The notes under the pieces were generated by a model, which searched no databases, had not been told where the DNA came from, and worked only from the letters and a program-made list of their open reading frames with translations. From the NCBI RefSeq assembly GCF_019633745.1, contig NZ_CP037968.1, positions 62,001 to 126,000 of the forward strand: a DNA stretch of 64,000 nt, given 5' to 3'. Origin of the DNA: Methanofollis formosanus. GTDB lineage: Archaea; Halobacteriota; Methanomicrobia; Methanomicrobiales; Methanofollaceae. Position numbers and translations under genes: made by a program. Every line of letters starts with the position of its first letter. The first letter of the stretch is position 1. Positions 44,614-53,154 of the stretch are shown here, in pieces.

Positions 44614-45501
44614 TCAGGCCGCCGACCCGATCCAGGCCTCGACCTGCTCGGGATGGGCGTCGATCCATGTATGAGCGGCGTCTTCGGCCGTCATGTCGTT
44701 CTCTTCCATGTCGTACATCACCGAGGCCATATCTTCGGGCGTCCAGGTGAAGCGCTCCAGGACGGCATAGAGATCGGGCATCTCGTCCTTGAGTCCTTTC
44801 CGGGTATAGGTGACGATATACTCCTCGCCGCCATAGACATTCTCGGGATCGTCGAGGTACTTCAGGTCCCATCTGATGAACTTCCAGTGCGGCGACCATG
44901 CGGTGACCACGATCCACTCGTCCCGGTCGATCGCGGACTTCAGCGACGCAAGCATCCCCACCTCGCTGCCAGACTGGAGCGTATAATCAAGACCGTACTT
45001 CTCGATCGCCTCGTCGGTGCCCTGCATGATCCCGGCGCCGGGTTCGACGCCGATGATCTTCCCGCCGAATTTGTCTCTGGCGGCATTCAGTTCATCGATG
45101 GAGTCGATGGCGACATACTCGGGGACGGCCAGACCGCACCGTGTCCCGACGAGATTTTTCCGTACAAAATCGAGTTTGTCCTCATACTTTTCCAGATAAT
45201 TGCCGTGGCACGTCGGGAGCCATGCCCCGACAAAGAAATCCGCATCGCCGTTTGCGACGCCGGACCACGCGATACCGACATCGACCTCTTTGAGCGTGAT
45301 GTCGTATCCGGCCTCTCCGAGCACCTCTTTGAGCACACAGGCACTCGACTGTTCGGTCCCGTAGGGGGTGCTGACAAGGGTCGCTTTTTTCTCGACGGTA
45401 CTTCCGTCCCCTCCGCCGCCGGTACATCCGGCAGTAAGGACACAGGCAACGGCCAGGAGGCCGACAACAAGAATCGTGCTGGTTTTTCTCATGGTTATCA
45501 T
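44614..45501 (-). CDS. glycine betaine/choline-type ABC transporter binding lipoprotein, copy 2 (divergent)
   Basis: A 295-residue binding lipoprotein (lipobox LTAGC near residue 25). It keeps FFVGAWLPTCHGNY and VVTAWSPHWKFIRWDL, but the first pocket segment reads LVSTPYGTEQSSACV instead of the YVLWDSEIASTNV of copies 1 and 3, so one pocket tryptophan is lost and the ligand may differ. It is the middle gene of the tandem array and the most diverged. Confidence 0.9.
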   Translation of the reverse strand: MITMRKTSTILVVGLLAVACVLTAGCTGGGGDGSTVEKKATLVSTPYGTEQSSACVLKEVLGEAGYDITLKEVDVGIAWSGVANGDADFFVGAWLPTCHGNYLEKYEDKLDFVRKNLVGTRCGLAVPEYVAIDSIDELNAARDKFGGKIIGVEPGAGIMQGTDEAIEKYGLDYTLQSGSEVGMLASLKSAIDRDEWIVVTAWSPHWKFIRWDLKYLDDPENVYGGEEYIVTYTRKGLKDEMPDLYAVLERFTWTPEDMASVMYDMEENDMTAEDAAHTWIDAHPEQVEAWIGSAA

Positions 45502-45604
45502 ACAAAGGATCTGTTCATCGGTCGGTACAGGAGAGCGCTATGGCTCAGGTTCATCCGGTCGAGAACATTCGCCGGTCTTCAGCAGCTGCCGGTGTCTCAG
45601 GGAA

Positions 45605-45668
45605 AGAGATGTCCGACGTCGTCGTTGCTCGTTACAAGCGTGCAGCAGGCGATGGTCAGGACCTTCAT
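45605..45668 (-). pseudogene. 5' fragment of the hydrogenase maturation protease gene, remnant 2
   Basis: From ATG at 45668 the minus strand reads MKVLTIACCTLVTSNDDVGH, aligning in frame with the first 20 residues of the intact protease, then ends in unrelated sequence and a stop. It lies 20 nt after the stop of binding-protein copy 3. Both remnants share IACCT where the intact gene has IACGN, suggesting they derive from each other. Confidence 0.78.
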
Positions 45669-45688
45669 CTGGGAAAGAAAATGGGGGT

Positions 45689-46582
45689 TCATGCCCTCCC
45701 GAGCCAGGCATCGACCTGCTCGGGGTGGGCGTCGATCCACTTCTTCGCGGCGTCCTCATGGGACATACCGTCCTCGATATCGAGCATCACCGACTCCATG
45801 TCCTCGGGAGTCCAGGAGAAGCGTTTGAGGATCCCGTAGGCCTCGGGGTCGTCCTCTGCCAGGCCTGTCCGGGCCAGGGTGCCGATGTACTCCTCGCCGC
45901 CGAAGACGCCCTTCGGGTCGTCGAGGTACTTCAGGTCCCAGCGGGCGAACTTCCAGTGCGGGGTCCACCCGGTGACCACGATCCACTCGGCACGGTCGAC
46001 CGACTTCTTCAGGGCTGAGGCCATGCCGGCGCTCGAACTGTAGACGAGATCATACTCGAGGCCATATGCCTCGATCGCGTCCTCGGTGTTCTTCATGACC
46101 CCGGCACCCGCGTCGATGCCGACGATCTTCCCGCTGAACTTGTCCTCGACCTCGTTCATCTCCTCGATGGAGTCGATGGTCACATAGGACGGGACGACCA
46201 GACCGATCTTCGCGCCTTCGAGGTTCTTCCCGACAAAGTCGAGGCGGTCCCCGAATTCGTCCATATAGGCCTCCTGCGTCTTCGGGAGCCAGGCCGAGAC
46301 GGTGCAGTCCACGTCGCCGCTGGCGATCGCCTGGTAGAGCGGGGCGGCGTCGACGGCGGTGATGGTGACGTCATACCCGGCCTTCTCGAAGACCTGCTTG
46401 ATCACGTTGGTGCTCGCGATCTCGGAGTCCCAGAGGACGTAGCCGATGGAGATTGATTTCTGTTCCGAAGGCTGTGCGTCTGCGTTCCCGGTACCGGTGC
46501 ACCCGGCGCTGAGGACGAGTGCAACGGCGAGGAGGCCGCAGAGGAGGAATTTGAGTGTGCTGTGCTGTTTCATGGCAATCAC
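45689..46582 (-). CDS. glycine betaine/choline-type ABC transporter binding lipoprotein, copy 3
   Basis: A 297-residue binding lipoprotein (lipobox LSAGC near residue 27). It shares long identical segments with copy 1 (YVLWDSEIASTNVIKQVFE), plus CTVSAWLPKTQEAY and VVTGWTPHWKFARWDL. It lies directly after the permease gene (6-nt gap) and is probably the ancestral binding protein of this operon. Confidence 0.92.
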   Translation of the reverse strand: MIAMKQHSTLKFLLCGLLAVALVLSAGCTGTGNADAQPSEQKSISIGYVLWDSEIASTNVIKQVFEKAGYDVTITAVDAAPLYQAIASGDVDCTVSAWLPKTQEAYMDEFGDRLDFVGKNLEGAKIGLVVPSYVTIDSIEEMNEVEDKFSGKIVGIDAGAGVMKNTEDAIEAYGLEYDLVYSSSAGMASALKKSVDRAEWIVVTGWTPHWKFARWDLKYLDDPKGVFGGEEYIGTLARTGLAEDDPEAYGILKRFSWTPEDMESVMLDIEDGMSHEDAAKKWIDAHPEQVDAWLGRA

Positions 46583-46588
46583 TGGTTG

Positions 46589-47440
46589 TTATCGTTCGGT
46601 GCGCGTGGGCGCCAGGCTCTGGGTGACGCGGTCGAGGATGATCGCGATGATCACGATCGCAAGACCGCCCTCGAACCCGAGGCCGATGTCGAGACGCTGG
46701 ATCCCTTCCAGCACCTTGTACCCGAGACCCTGGGCCCCGATCATGGCGGCGATGACCACCATCGAGAGGGCCATCATGATGCACTGGTTGATGCCGGCCA
46801 TGATCGTGGGCAGGGCGACCGGGAGCTGGACCTTGATCAACTTCTGTCTCTCGGTGGTCCCGAAGGCGTCGGCGAGTTCGGTCAGTTCTTTGGGCACCTG
46901 CTGGATCCCGAGGGCGGTGAGCCTGACCACCGGCGGCATCGCAAAGACGACGGTGGCGATCATGCCGGGGACGTTGCCCAGGCCGAAGAAGACCACCGCG
47001 GGGATGAGGTAGACGAAGGCAGGCATCGTCTGCATGAAGTCGAGACACGGCTTGACGAGTTTATGCACGGTCTCCGAGCGCGCCGCAAAGATCCCGGTCG
47101 GGATCCCGATGATGAGCGCAAAGAGCGTGGACGCCAGGACCAGCGCGAGCGTCTCCATCGCCAGGGACCAGAGTTGCAGGTCCCAGATGAGCAGAAGCCC
47201 GAGCGCCGAACCGATCGCGAGTTTGGTGTCGCGTCTGGTGACCACCCAGACGAGCACCGCCGCGAGGGCGATGAAGACCGGCGGCGGCAGGAGGAGGAGG
47301 AGGTCCTTGATCCCTTCGATGATCCAGTCCAGGCCGTCGCTGATCATGTCCAGGACGACAGCGAAGTTGATCTCGATCCACTCGACGAGGGCCTCGACGG
47401 CGTCGCCGAGCGGGATTTTGGGGAGTTCGAAGCCGTTCAT
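46589..47440 (-). CDS. glycine betaine-type ABC transporter permease
   Basis: A 283-residue ProW/OpuAB-type permease with about six membrane spans. The EAA loop that contacts the ATPase is visible as KELTELADAFGTTERQKLIKV (about residues 180-200), followed by LPVALPTIMAGIN. It overlaps the ATPase stop by 4 nt, and the binding protein gene follows after 6 nt. It imports compatible solutes for osmotic balance, or possibly methylamine-type substrates (inference). Confidence 0.92.
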   Translation of the reverse strand: MNGFELPKIPLGDAVEALVEWIEINFAVVLDMISDGLDWIIEGIKDLLLLLPPPVFIALAAVLVWVVTRRDTKLAIGSALGLLLIWDLQLWSLAMETLALVLASTLFALIIGIPTGIFAARSETVHKLVKPCLDFMQTMPAFVYLIPAVVFFGLGNVPGMIATVVFAMPPVVRLTALGIQQVPKELTELADAFGTTERQKLIKVQLPVALPTIMAGINQCIMMALSMVVIAAMIGAQGLGYKVLEGIQRLDIGLGFEGGLAIVIIAIILDRVTQSLAPTRTER

Positions 47441-48657
47441 GCCGCTTCCTCCTCACCGTTGCCGGTGACGTCCAGGGCGCCGAGGAGCGAGCCCCTGACG
47501 ATGACGCCCTTGAGCCGGTTGCACCCGTCGACGACCGCGACCGGGTACTGACTCGTGGCCACCAGGCCCATCAGGTCGCGGACCGGGGTGTCGGGGCTCG
47601 TGACCGGGGTTTCGGTGAGCAGGATCTCCTCGATGTTCGTCTTCTTCGCGCGGGCCGCCGCGACGGCGTCCTCGACGGTCACCAGGCCCTTCAGGACCCG
47701 TCCCTTCCCGACCGCGAAGATCGTCGAGATCCCGTGGTCTTCCATCAGTTTCAGGGCGACCCTGGGACCGGAGACGATCGAGACCACCGGGTCGGGGGGC
47801 TTCATGACCCCTTCCGCGGTGAGCACCTTGGTCATGTCGACCCCGGCGACGAAACTTGCCACGTACTCGTCGGCCGGCGAGGTGAGGATATCCTCGGGCG
47901 TGCCGACCTGGACGACGGCGCCGTCCTTCATCAGGGCGATCCGGTTCCCGAGTTTGAGGGCCTCGTCGAGGTCGTGGGTGACGAAGATGATCGTCTTGTT
48001 CAGGTCGTTCTGGAGGTCGAGGAGTTCGTCCTGCATCCCGGTCCTGATAATGGGGTCGAGAGCGCTGAAGGCCTCGTCCATCAGGAGGATGTCGGGGTCG
48101 CTCGCCAGGGCACGGGCCAGGCCGACCCGCTGTTTCATCCCGCCGGAGAGTTGGTCGGGCATGCTCTCCTCGTAGCCGGCAAGCCCGACCATCTCGATGG
48201 TCTTCTTCGCCTTCTCGCGCCGTGCATCTTCGGGCATCCCCTGGACTTCCAGGCCGAAGGCGACGTTCTCGATGACGCTGCGGTGGGGGAGCAGGGCGAA
48301 GTTCTGGAAGACCATACCGAGTTTCTTCCGCCGCACGTCTCTGAGGGCGTCCTCGTCAAGCGAGGCGATGTCGGTGCCGTCGATGAGGATCTCACCCGAC
48401 GTCGGGTCGATGAGCCGGTTTGCACACCTGAGAAGAGTGGACTTGCCTGAGCCCGAGAGGCCCATGATCACAAATATTTCGCCTTCTTCGACCGAGAGGT
48501 TCACGTCCCTGAGGCCGACGGTCTGCCCGGTCTTTTCCAGGATCTCTTCTTTGGACCGTCCTTCCTTGATGAGAGGGGTGGCGTCGAGGGGGTGTTTTCC
48601 AAAAATTTTATACAGTGACTTGATGATGAGTTTGGGTTTTACCATCTCCTGATCCAT
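47437..48657 (-). CDS. glycine betaine-type ABC transporter ATPase with CBS domains
   Basis: A 406-residue ProV/OpuAA-type ATPase. Walker A is GLSGSGKST near residue 70, the signature LSGGMKQRV near 166, and Walker B ILLMDEAFSALD near 186. Two CBS domains at about 280-400 resemble the ionic-strength sensors of OpuA transporters. The first gene of the operon; GGAGG lies 6 nt before its ATG. Its upstream region holds a long AT-rich promoter zone shared with the divergent ACT-domain gene. Confidence 0.94.
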   Translation of the reverse strand: MDQEMVKPKLIIKSLYKIFGKHPLDATPLIKEGRSKEEILEKTGQTVGLRDVNLSVEEGEIFVIMGLSGSGKSTLLRCANRLIDPTSGEILIDGTDIASLDEDALRDVRRKKLGMVFQNFALLPHRSVIENVAFGLEVQGMPEDARREKAKKTIEMVGLAGYEESMPDQLSGGMKQRVGLARALASDPDILLMDEAFSALDPIIRTGMQDELLDLQNDLNKTIIFVTHDLDEALKLGNRIALMKDGAVVQVGTPEDILTSPADEYVASFVAGVDMTKVLTAEGVMKPPDPVVSIVSGPRVALKLMEDHGISTIFAVGKGRVLKGLVTVEDAVAAARAKKTNIEEILLTETPVTSPDTPVRDLMGLVATSQYPVAVVDGCNRLKGVIVRGSLLGALDVTGNGEEEAA

Positions 48658-48979
48658 GAAAACCTCCGCTGAGCGGTTTCAGGATCCCCGCGACAGGTGC
48701 ATTACAGGTGTACCCGGACAATGCAGGTGTTCTGCCAAACTCTGTCAGGACCCATATTGAACATCCTCAAGAAGATGCACAAAACGAGGTATTTTTCGTG
48801 TTCTGACAGTGAGCAGGGACCTTTTGTTCTGGTTGTTCATAACTTTGGAGTAAGATTATAAATATATTTTTCATTCGAATTATATAGGATCAGTTCGCGG
48901 GGTGCCCGGCCGGCGTGCTTATGGAAGGCTTATTTTGCCGGGATGTAAATATTAGAACGGTGGTTTGTTGCAGGTTTCC
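48658..48979. promoter_or_regulatory. divergent intergenic region of the betaine operon and the ACT/homoserine dehydrogenase genes
   Basis: The 322-bp gap has an AT-rich core ATTATAAATATATTTTT (48855-48871) and a second, GAATTATATAGG (48876-48887). The spaced pentamers CAGGTG at 48697 and 48710-48727 (TACAGGTGTACC, GCAGGTGTTC) are repeated near the betaine operon start and could be operator sites. No gene or repeat module is visible. Confidence 0.4.
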
Positions 48980-49471
48980 ATGAAGATCGAGGTAAAAGAT
49001 GCCCCCGGGCAACTTGTGGGCGCCTTGCAGCCGATCTCTGAGGTCGGCGGGAACATCATGGCGGTGATCCATGAGTGGGATCCCACCCTGAGGCCGAAGA
49101 CGCGGGTCGTCCAGGTGGTCCTGGAGATCACGGACGAGCGTCTCGACGACCTTGTCAGGACGCTCAAGGAACGGGGTGTCTCGATCCTGGGGATCGGGGA
49201 GGAACGGCTCCTGATGAAGCGGAGCGTCATCATGATCGGGCATATCATGCATACCGACCTCTCCGATACGGTCGGGTCGATCGACCGGACCGGGTATGCC
49301 GAGGTGGTGGAGATGCATGTGACCATGCCGGGCATCAACCAGCGTTCCTCGGCCCTCCTCACGATATCTGCAACCAACGAGGACAATATGGAACGCGCGA
49401 TGGAGATCCTCAGGGCGGTGGCCAGGGAGAAGGATCTGCTCCTGGTCGAGACGATGGGGGAGGCCGCATGA
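48980..49471 (+). CDS. ACT-domain regulatory protein upstream of homoserine dehydrogenase
   Basis: A 163-residue protein with two ACT-like units: an N-terminal KIEVKDAPGQLVGALQPI (1-80) and a C-terminal segment (80-160) with VTMPGINQRSSALLTISA. ACT domains bind amino acids and control enzymes of their pathway; the adjacent homoserine dehydrogenase lacks one of its own, so this is a likely separate regulatory subunit. The 4-nt overlap with hom (ATGA) supports it. ATG at 48980 is the start. Confidence 0.82.
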   Translation: MKIEVKDAPGQLVGALQPISEVGGNIMAVIHEWDPTLRPKTRVVQVVLEITDERLDDLVRTLKERGVSILGIGEERLLMKRSVIMIGHIMHTDLSDTVGSIDRTGYAEVVEMHVTMPGINQRSSALLTISATNEDNMERAMEILRAVAREKDLLLVETMGEAA

Positions 49472-50454
49472 GAGTCGCGGTCCTTGGGATGGGGTCGGTC
49501 GGCCGCGGCGTCGTCGCGGTGATCGCCGAGAAAGGGCTCGGGCTCACGGTCACCGGGCTTGCCGATTCGAAGAGCGGGCTGATCGAGCCCGAGGGTATCG
49601 ACCTTGCGGCCGCCCTCGAGCGGAAGAGGGTGTCCGGGCGCTGCGGTGACCCGGCGATCTCGGCGATGGAGATCGTAAAACGCGGCGATTACGACGTCCT
49701 GGTGGAGGTGACCCCCACCGATATCGAGAGCGGGGAGCCCGGCTTCACCGCGATCAGGACGGCCCTCTCGATGGGGAAGCATGTGGTCACTTCGAACAAG
49801 GGGCCGCTCGCGCTCAGGTTCAGGGAACTGATGGGCCTTGCCGGGGAGCACGGGGTGCAGCTGCGGTACGAGGCGACGGTCTGCGGGGCGATCCCGATCA
49901 TCCAGACGCTCCAGCACGGGCTTGCCGGGAACACGGTCCAGGCGGTCTACGGGGTCATGAACGGCACCTGCAACTATATTCTCACCAGGATGGCCGACGA
50001 GGGGCTCACCTACGAGCAGGCCCTCGACGAGGCGCGGGAGATGGGGTATGCCGAGGCCGACCCGACCTTCGACGTGAAGGGGATCGACGCCGCCTTGAAA
50101 CTGGTCATCCTGGCCAATACGATCTGGAAGAACGGCGCCACCCTGGCCGACGTCGACTGCACGGGCATCGACCTCCTGACGGTGGAGGCCCTCTCCCTTG
50201 CTGATAAGAAGAACTGCACCATCAGGCTCATCGGCGAGGTGGTGCCCGAGAAGGGGCTGCTCAGGGTCTCCCCCAGGATCCTCCCGAAGAAACACCCGCT
50301 GGTCGTCCGCGACAACCTCAACGCGGTGACCGTGGTCACCGACCTGGCCGGGGCGGTCACCGAGGTCGGGAAGGGGGCGGGGTCGGTCGAGACGGCGAGT
50401 GCGGTCATCGGCGATCTGCTCTTCATCAAGAACTGTCATGTCGAGGGTCATTGA
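49468..50454 (+). CDS. hom: homoserine dehydrogenase
   Basis: A 328-residue NAD(P)-dependent enzyme making homoserine for threonine and methionine. The nucleotide-binding motif VLGMGSVGRGVV is at residues 4-15. The conserved VTSNKGPLA and GVMNGTCNYILTRM segments, and the catalytic region EADPTFDVKGIDAALKL, are present. It is short because it lacks a C-terminal ACT domain, supplied by the upstream gene. The start is ATG at 49468; a long open frame upstream is a shadow. Confidence 0.95.
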   Translation: MRVAVLGMGSVGRGVVAVIAEKGLGLTVTGLADSKSGLIEPEGIDLAAALERKRVSGRCGDPAISAMEIVKRGDYDVLVEVTPTDIESGEPGFTAIRTALSMGKHVVTSNKGPLALRFRELMGLAGEHGVQLRYEATVCGAIPIIQTLQHGLAGNTVQAVYGVMNGTCNYILTRMADEGLTYEQALDEAREMGYAEADPTFDVKGIDAALKLVILANTIWKNGATLADVDCTGIDLLTVEALSLADKKNCTIRLIGEVVPEKGLLRVSPRILPKKHPLVVRDNLNAVTVVTDLAGAVTEVGKGAGSVETASAVIGDLLFIKNCHVEGH

Positions 50455-51559
50455 GAGGCGGCGGGAACTTCTCGCCGTGATGCGCAGGCTGACACTGGAA
50501 CGGGGACACTTCACGGTCCCCGAGGTGATGGAACTCTGCACGCTCCCGCGGAGCACGGTCCAGGACTGGGTGACCAGGCTCCTCGAGGAGGGATGTCTCG
50601 TGCAAAAGGAGGAGCGGCGCGGCCGGCACCCGGCGGTCTATGCGGCGGCGTCGGCCCTACCGGCGAGTGCGTGCCGCCGGATCTTCACGACGGTCGACGG
50701 CGACCTGGTGGAGTGCTATCACGAGTGCATGAGCAGCGGGTGTGCGGCCTTCTGTGCGTATCATCATGCCCTGGCCGGCGGGCCGCTGGTGCATGTGCAG
50801 CGGGACGGGACGTTGCTGCGCGAGTGCGGGGTCATCTCAGAGCACGACGACGTCGAGATCGGGCTTGCCCCGCTGTCGGCGGTCGGGGTGGTCGGGATCA
50901 GGCGCGAGGGCGACGAGATCGTGCAGCGGATCCGGTGCGTCGGCGGCCCGGCCTACTCGCTCACCGACCAGATGGCCGAGGCCGAGGGAGTCTGCGGAGT
51001 CGAGGCGCGGCAGCGCGGCCGGACGATCGAGGGCGAGGTGCGGACGCGGGCCCTGGTCCATCTCGGGATCGGGGTCGACGATACCGACGCACCCGGGGGG
51101 GGCGCGACCTTCGCCCTGGCCCTCGCTCTCCTCCAGCACCTGAGCACCATCAGGGGGGTGATCCCGATCGGTCACCAGGTAGCGATGCTCAAGCCCGACC
51201 TGCCCGAGCGGACGGCCGGGAACTCGTGCAGTTACATCGAACTCGCGGTGGAGCCCGGCAGGGTCGAGGAGGTCACGGATCGGGCGGTCCGTTTTGTCTC
51301 GGCCGAGGCGCTCTCCCCTGAGTGGGGGATCGCGGTCAGGGAGGGGTTCAGGCTCCTCCCGGCCCTCCGAGGCTTTGGGGTGCGGGCACGCAAAGAGCGG
51401 GTCACCCCTGACGAGGCGAGGGACCTCGCGGCCGAGAGCGGCATCCTCCTCCAGGGCGGACGGGGGGTCGTCGGCGCCCTGGCGGCGGTGGCGCTGCGGG
51501 GGGTGCCGGTTGGGGCGTTGCTGGACCCATTCGCGGGGATTGATGAAGGGCTGAAATAA
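50438..51559 (+). CDS. HTH protein fused to a DDTD (TiaS/methanogenesis-marker-11-like) domain
   Basis: A 373-residue protein. Residues about 1-65 form a winged helix (PEVMELCTLPRSTVQDWVTRLL). A cysteine-rich segment CYHECMSSGCAAFC (about 90-105) follows. From about 205 a LGIGVDDTDAPGGGATFALA motif matches the nucleotide-binding core of tRNA-Ile2 agmatinylcytidine synthetase and of methanogenesis marker protein 11. The rest of TiaS (zinc and OB domains) is absent, so it is not TiaS. A methanogen-specific regulator or kinase-like enzyme is possible. It overlaps the hom stop by 17 nt. Confidence 0.6.
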   Translation: MSRVIERRRELLAVMRRLTLERGHFTVPEVMELCTLPRSTVQDWVTRLLEEGCLVQKEERRGRHPAVYAAASALPASACRRIFTTVDGDLVECYHECMSSGCAAFCAYHHALAGGPLVHVQRDGTLLRECGVISEHDDVEIGLAPLSAVGVVGIRREGDEIVQRIRCVGGPAYSLTDQMAEAEGVCGVEARQRGRTIEGEVRTRALVHLGIGVDDTDAPGGGATFALALALLQHLSTIRGVIPIGHQVAMLKPDLPERTAGNSCSYIELAVEPGRVEEVTDRAVRFVSAEALSPEWGIAVREGFRLLPALRGFGVRARKERVTPDEARDLAAESGILLQGGRGVVGALAAVALRGVPVGALLDPFAGIDEGLK

Positions 51560-51796
51560 TATTCTGACATCCTGAATCAACTCAAACCAGAAAAACCATC
51601 CTCTTTCTTCAGATCCGATTTTTACGACACTCCCCGGGAACTCCGCGGATGAACGACGATCAGTGAGCAAAGGCGATGATTTCGCCCACACACCATATTT
51701 AGTCAATTATTTTTATAATTCAAAGGATTAAGGATGAAATAAAAAGAGTTTTATTTATAAGGGACTACTTCAGGATGTATCCATTCCGGTGAAACC
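51560..51796 (+). promoter_or_regulatory. AT-rich leader and promoter of the exported deiminase gene
   Basis: TTTTATTTATAAGG around 51749-51762 is a good TATA candidate about 40 nt before the ATG at 51797. The region 51690-51760 is very AT-rich. No gene is visible. Confidence 0.45.
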
Positions 51797-53122
51797 ATGA
51801 GACACGACCAAACACGAATTATACGAGGGATTGGACTCCTCTTGGTGGTTGCATTGCTGATACCGTCAGGAAGCGCCCGTCTCGATCCCCCGAACCCGGA
51901 AGAGGCCGCAGATCCCCCCTCCTGGAGGTTCCCTGGCGAATTCGAGGAGCAGAGTGCGGTCTGGCTCGGATGGCTGACCAAGGAGTACATCCGCGGGTAT
52001 CATACCGACGACGTGATGGTGGAGATCGTCCAGGCCCTCCATCCGCATGTGCATCTCCGCATCTGTGTACCTGATGCGGCGCAGCAGGAACACGTGCTCG
52101 CCGTCCTTGCCGAACACAACATCCCGACCGAGAACATCTCATTCTACGAGAAGAATTTCACCATGCTCTACTGGCGCGACTTCGGCCCGATCTTCACGGT
52201 GAACGAGAAGGGGGAGAAGCGCATCGTCGATTGTGCATTCAACTGCTGGGGCTATTTCGCCCAGAGTGACGTCCAGTCGCGCATGATGGAGCGGATCGAC
52301 CGGGATGTGGCGGCCGACATGGGACTGGAGAGCGTCATGACGCGGCTGGTCAGCGAGGGGGGAGACCGCGAGTTCAATGGAAAAGGTACGCTGATCGTCA
52401 CCGAGTCCTGCGAGTTCCAGCGGAACCCGAACCTCGCGCGCGAAGAGATCGAAGACGAGTTCAAGCGTCTCTTCGGGGTACGCAATATCATCTGGCTGAA
52501 GCAGGGCCTCGTCGATGACGACCGCTACGACACGACGACTATTCCGGGCCCGAACGGCGTCGGCGTCGCCTACCGCACCGCCTCGGCCAACAACCACGTG
52601 GACGAGTATTGCCGCTTCGTCTCGCCCGACACCGTCCTGCTCGCCGAGGTGCCCGCGGAGGAGGCGGCAAACGATCCGGTGGCCGCCGAGAACCGGCGCC
52701 GGATGGAGGCGAACTACCAGATCCTGAAGAACGCCGTCGATCAGGACGGGAACCCGTTCAAGATCGTCCGCATGCCGGTGCCCGACATGGTCTACTTCAC
52801 CGCCACGCCCGAGGACGAGGCATATGCCAGTCTTGTGGCGTACGCGAACTATGCCGACGGCACGGCCTTCCCGTACGGCCGGCCCGTAACGGTCGTGCCC
52901 GCACAGAGTTACTGCAACTTCCTCATCTCCAACGGGGTTGTCCTCGGCCAGAAGTACTGGATGCCCGATATGGGGATGCCTGAGTCGCTCAAAAAGAAAG
53001 ACCAGGAGGCGGAACGCATTCTCCAGTCACTCTTCCCTGACCGCGAAGTGGTCATGATCAACACCATCCCGATCAATTTCGGCGGCGGGGGCATCCACTG
53101 CTCCACGCAACAGGAACCCTGA
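51797..53122 (+). CDS. exported agmatine deiminase/peptidylarginine deiminase-family enzyme
   Basis: A 441-residue guanidine-modifying enzyme of the PAD_porph family with a signal peptide at residues 8-27 (IGLLLVVALLIPSGSA). Catalytic elements are visible: the Asp of LYWRDFGPIF (near 134), the SEGGDREFNGKG substrate loop (near 192), His-Val-Asp in NNHVDEYCRF (near 265), and the nucleophile Cys in GGGGIHCSTQQEP (last 10 residues). Agmatine deiminases are usually cytoplasmic, so export is unusual. The substrate may be agmatine or peptidyl-arginine. Confidence 0.85.
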   Translation: MRHDQTRIIRGIGLLLVVALLIPSGSARLDPPNPEEAADPPSWRFPGEFEEQSAVWLGWLTKEYIRGYHTDDVMVEIVQALHPHVHLRICVPDAAQQEHVLAVLAEHNIPTENISFYEKNFTMLYWRDFGPIFTVNEKGEKRIVDCAFNCWGYFAQSDVQSRMMERIDRDVAADMGLESVMTRLVSEGGDREFNGKGTLIVTESCEFQRNPNLAREEIEDEFKRLFGVRNIIWLKQGLVDDDRYDTTTIPGPNGVGVAYRTASANNHVDEYCRFVSPDTVLLAEVPAEEAANDPVAAENRRRMEANYQILKNAVDQDGNPFKIVRMPVPDMVYFTATPEDEAYASLVAYANYADGTAFPYGRPVTVVPAQSYCNFLISNGVVLGQKYWMPDMGMPESLKKKDQEAERILQSLFPDREVVMINTIPINFGGGGIHCSTQQEP

Positions 53123-53154
53123 GGGTTCCTCTCTTTTCTGTGGTGAGCGTGAAC

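Noticed and set aside
50438-51559. Annotation as tRNA-Ile2 agmatinylcytidine synthetase TiaS
   Set aside because: Only the DDTD core is shared; the zinc ribbon and OB-fold parts of TiaS are absent and a winged helix is present instead.
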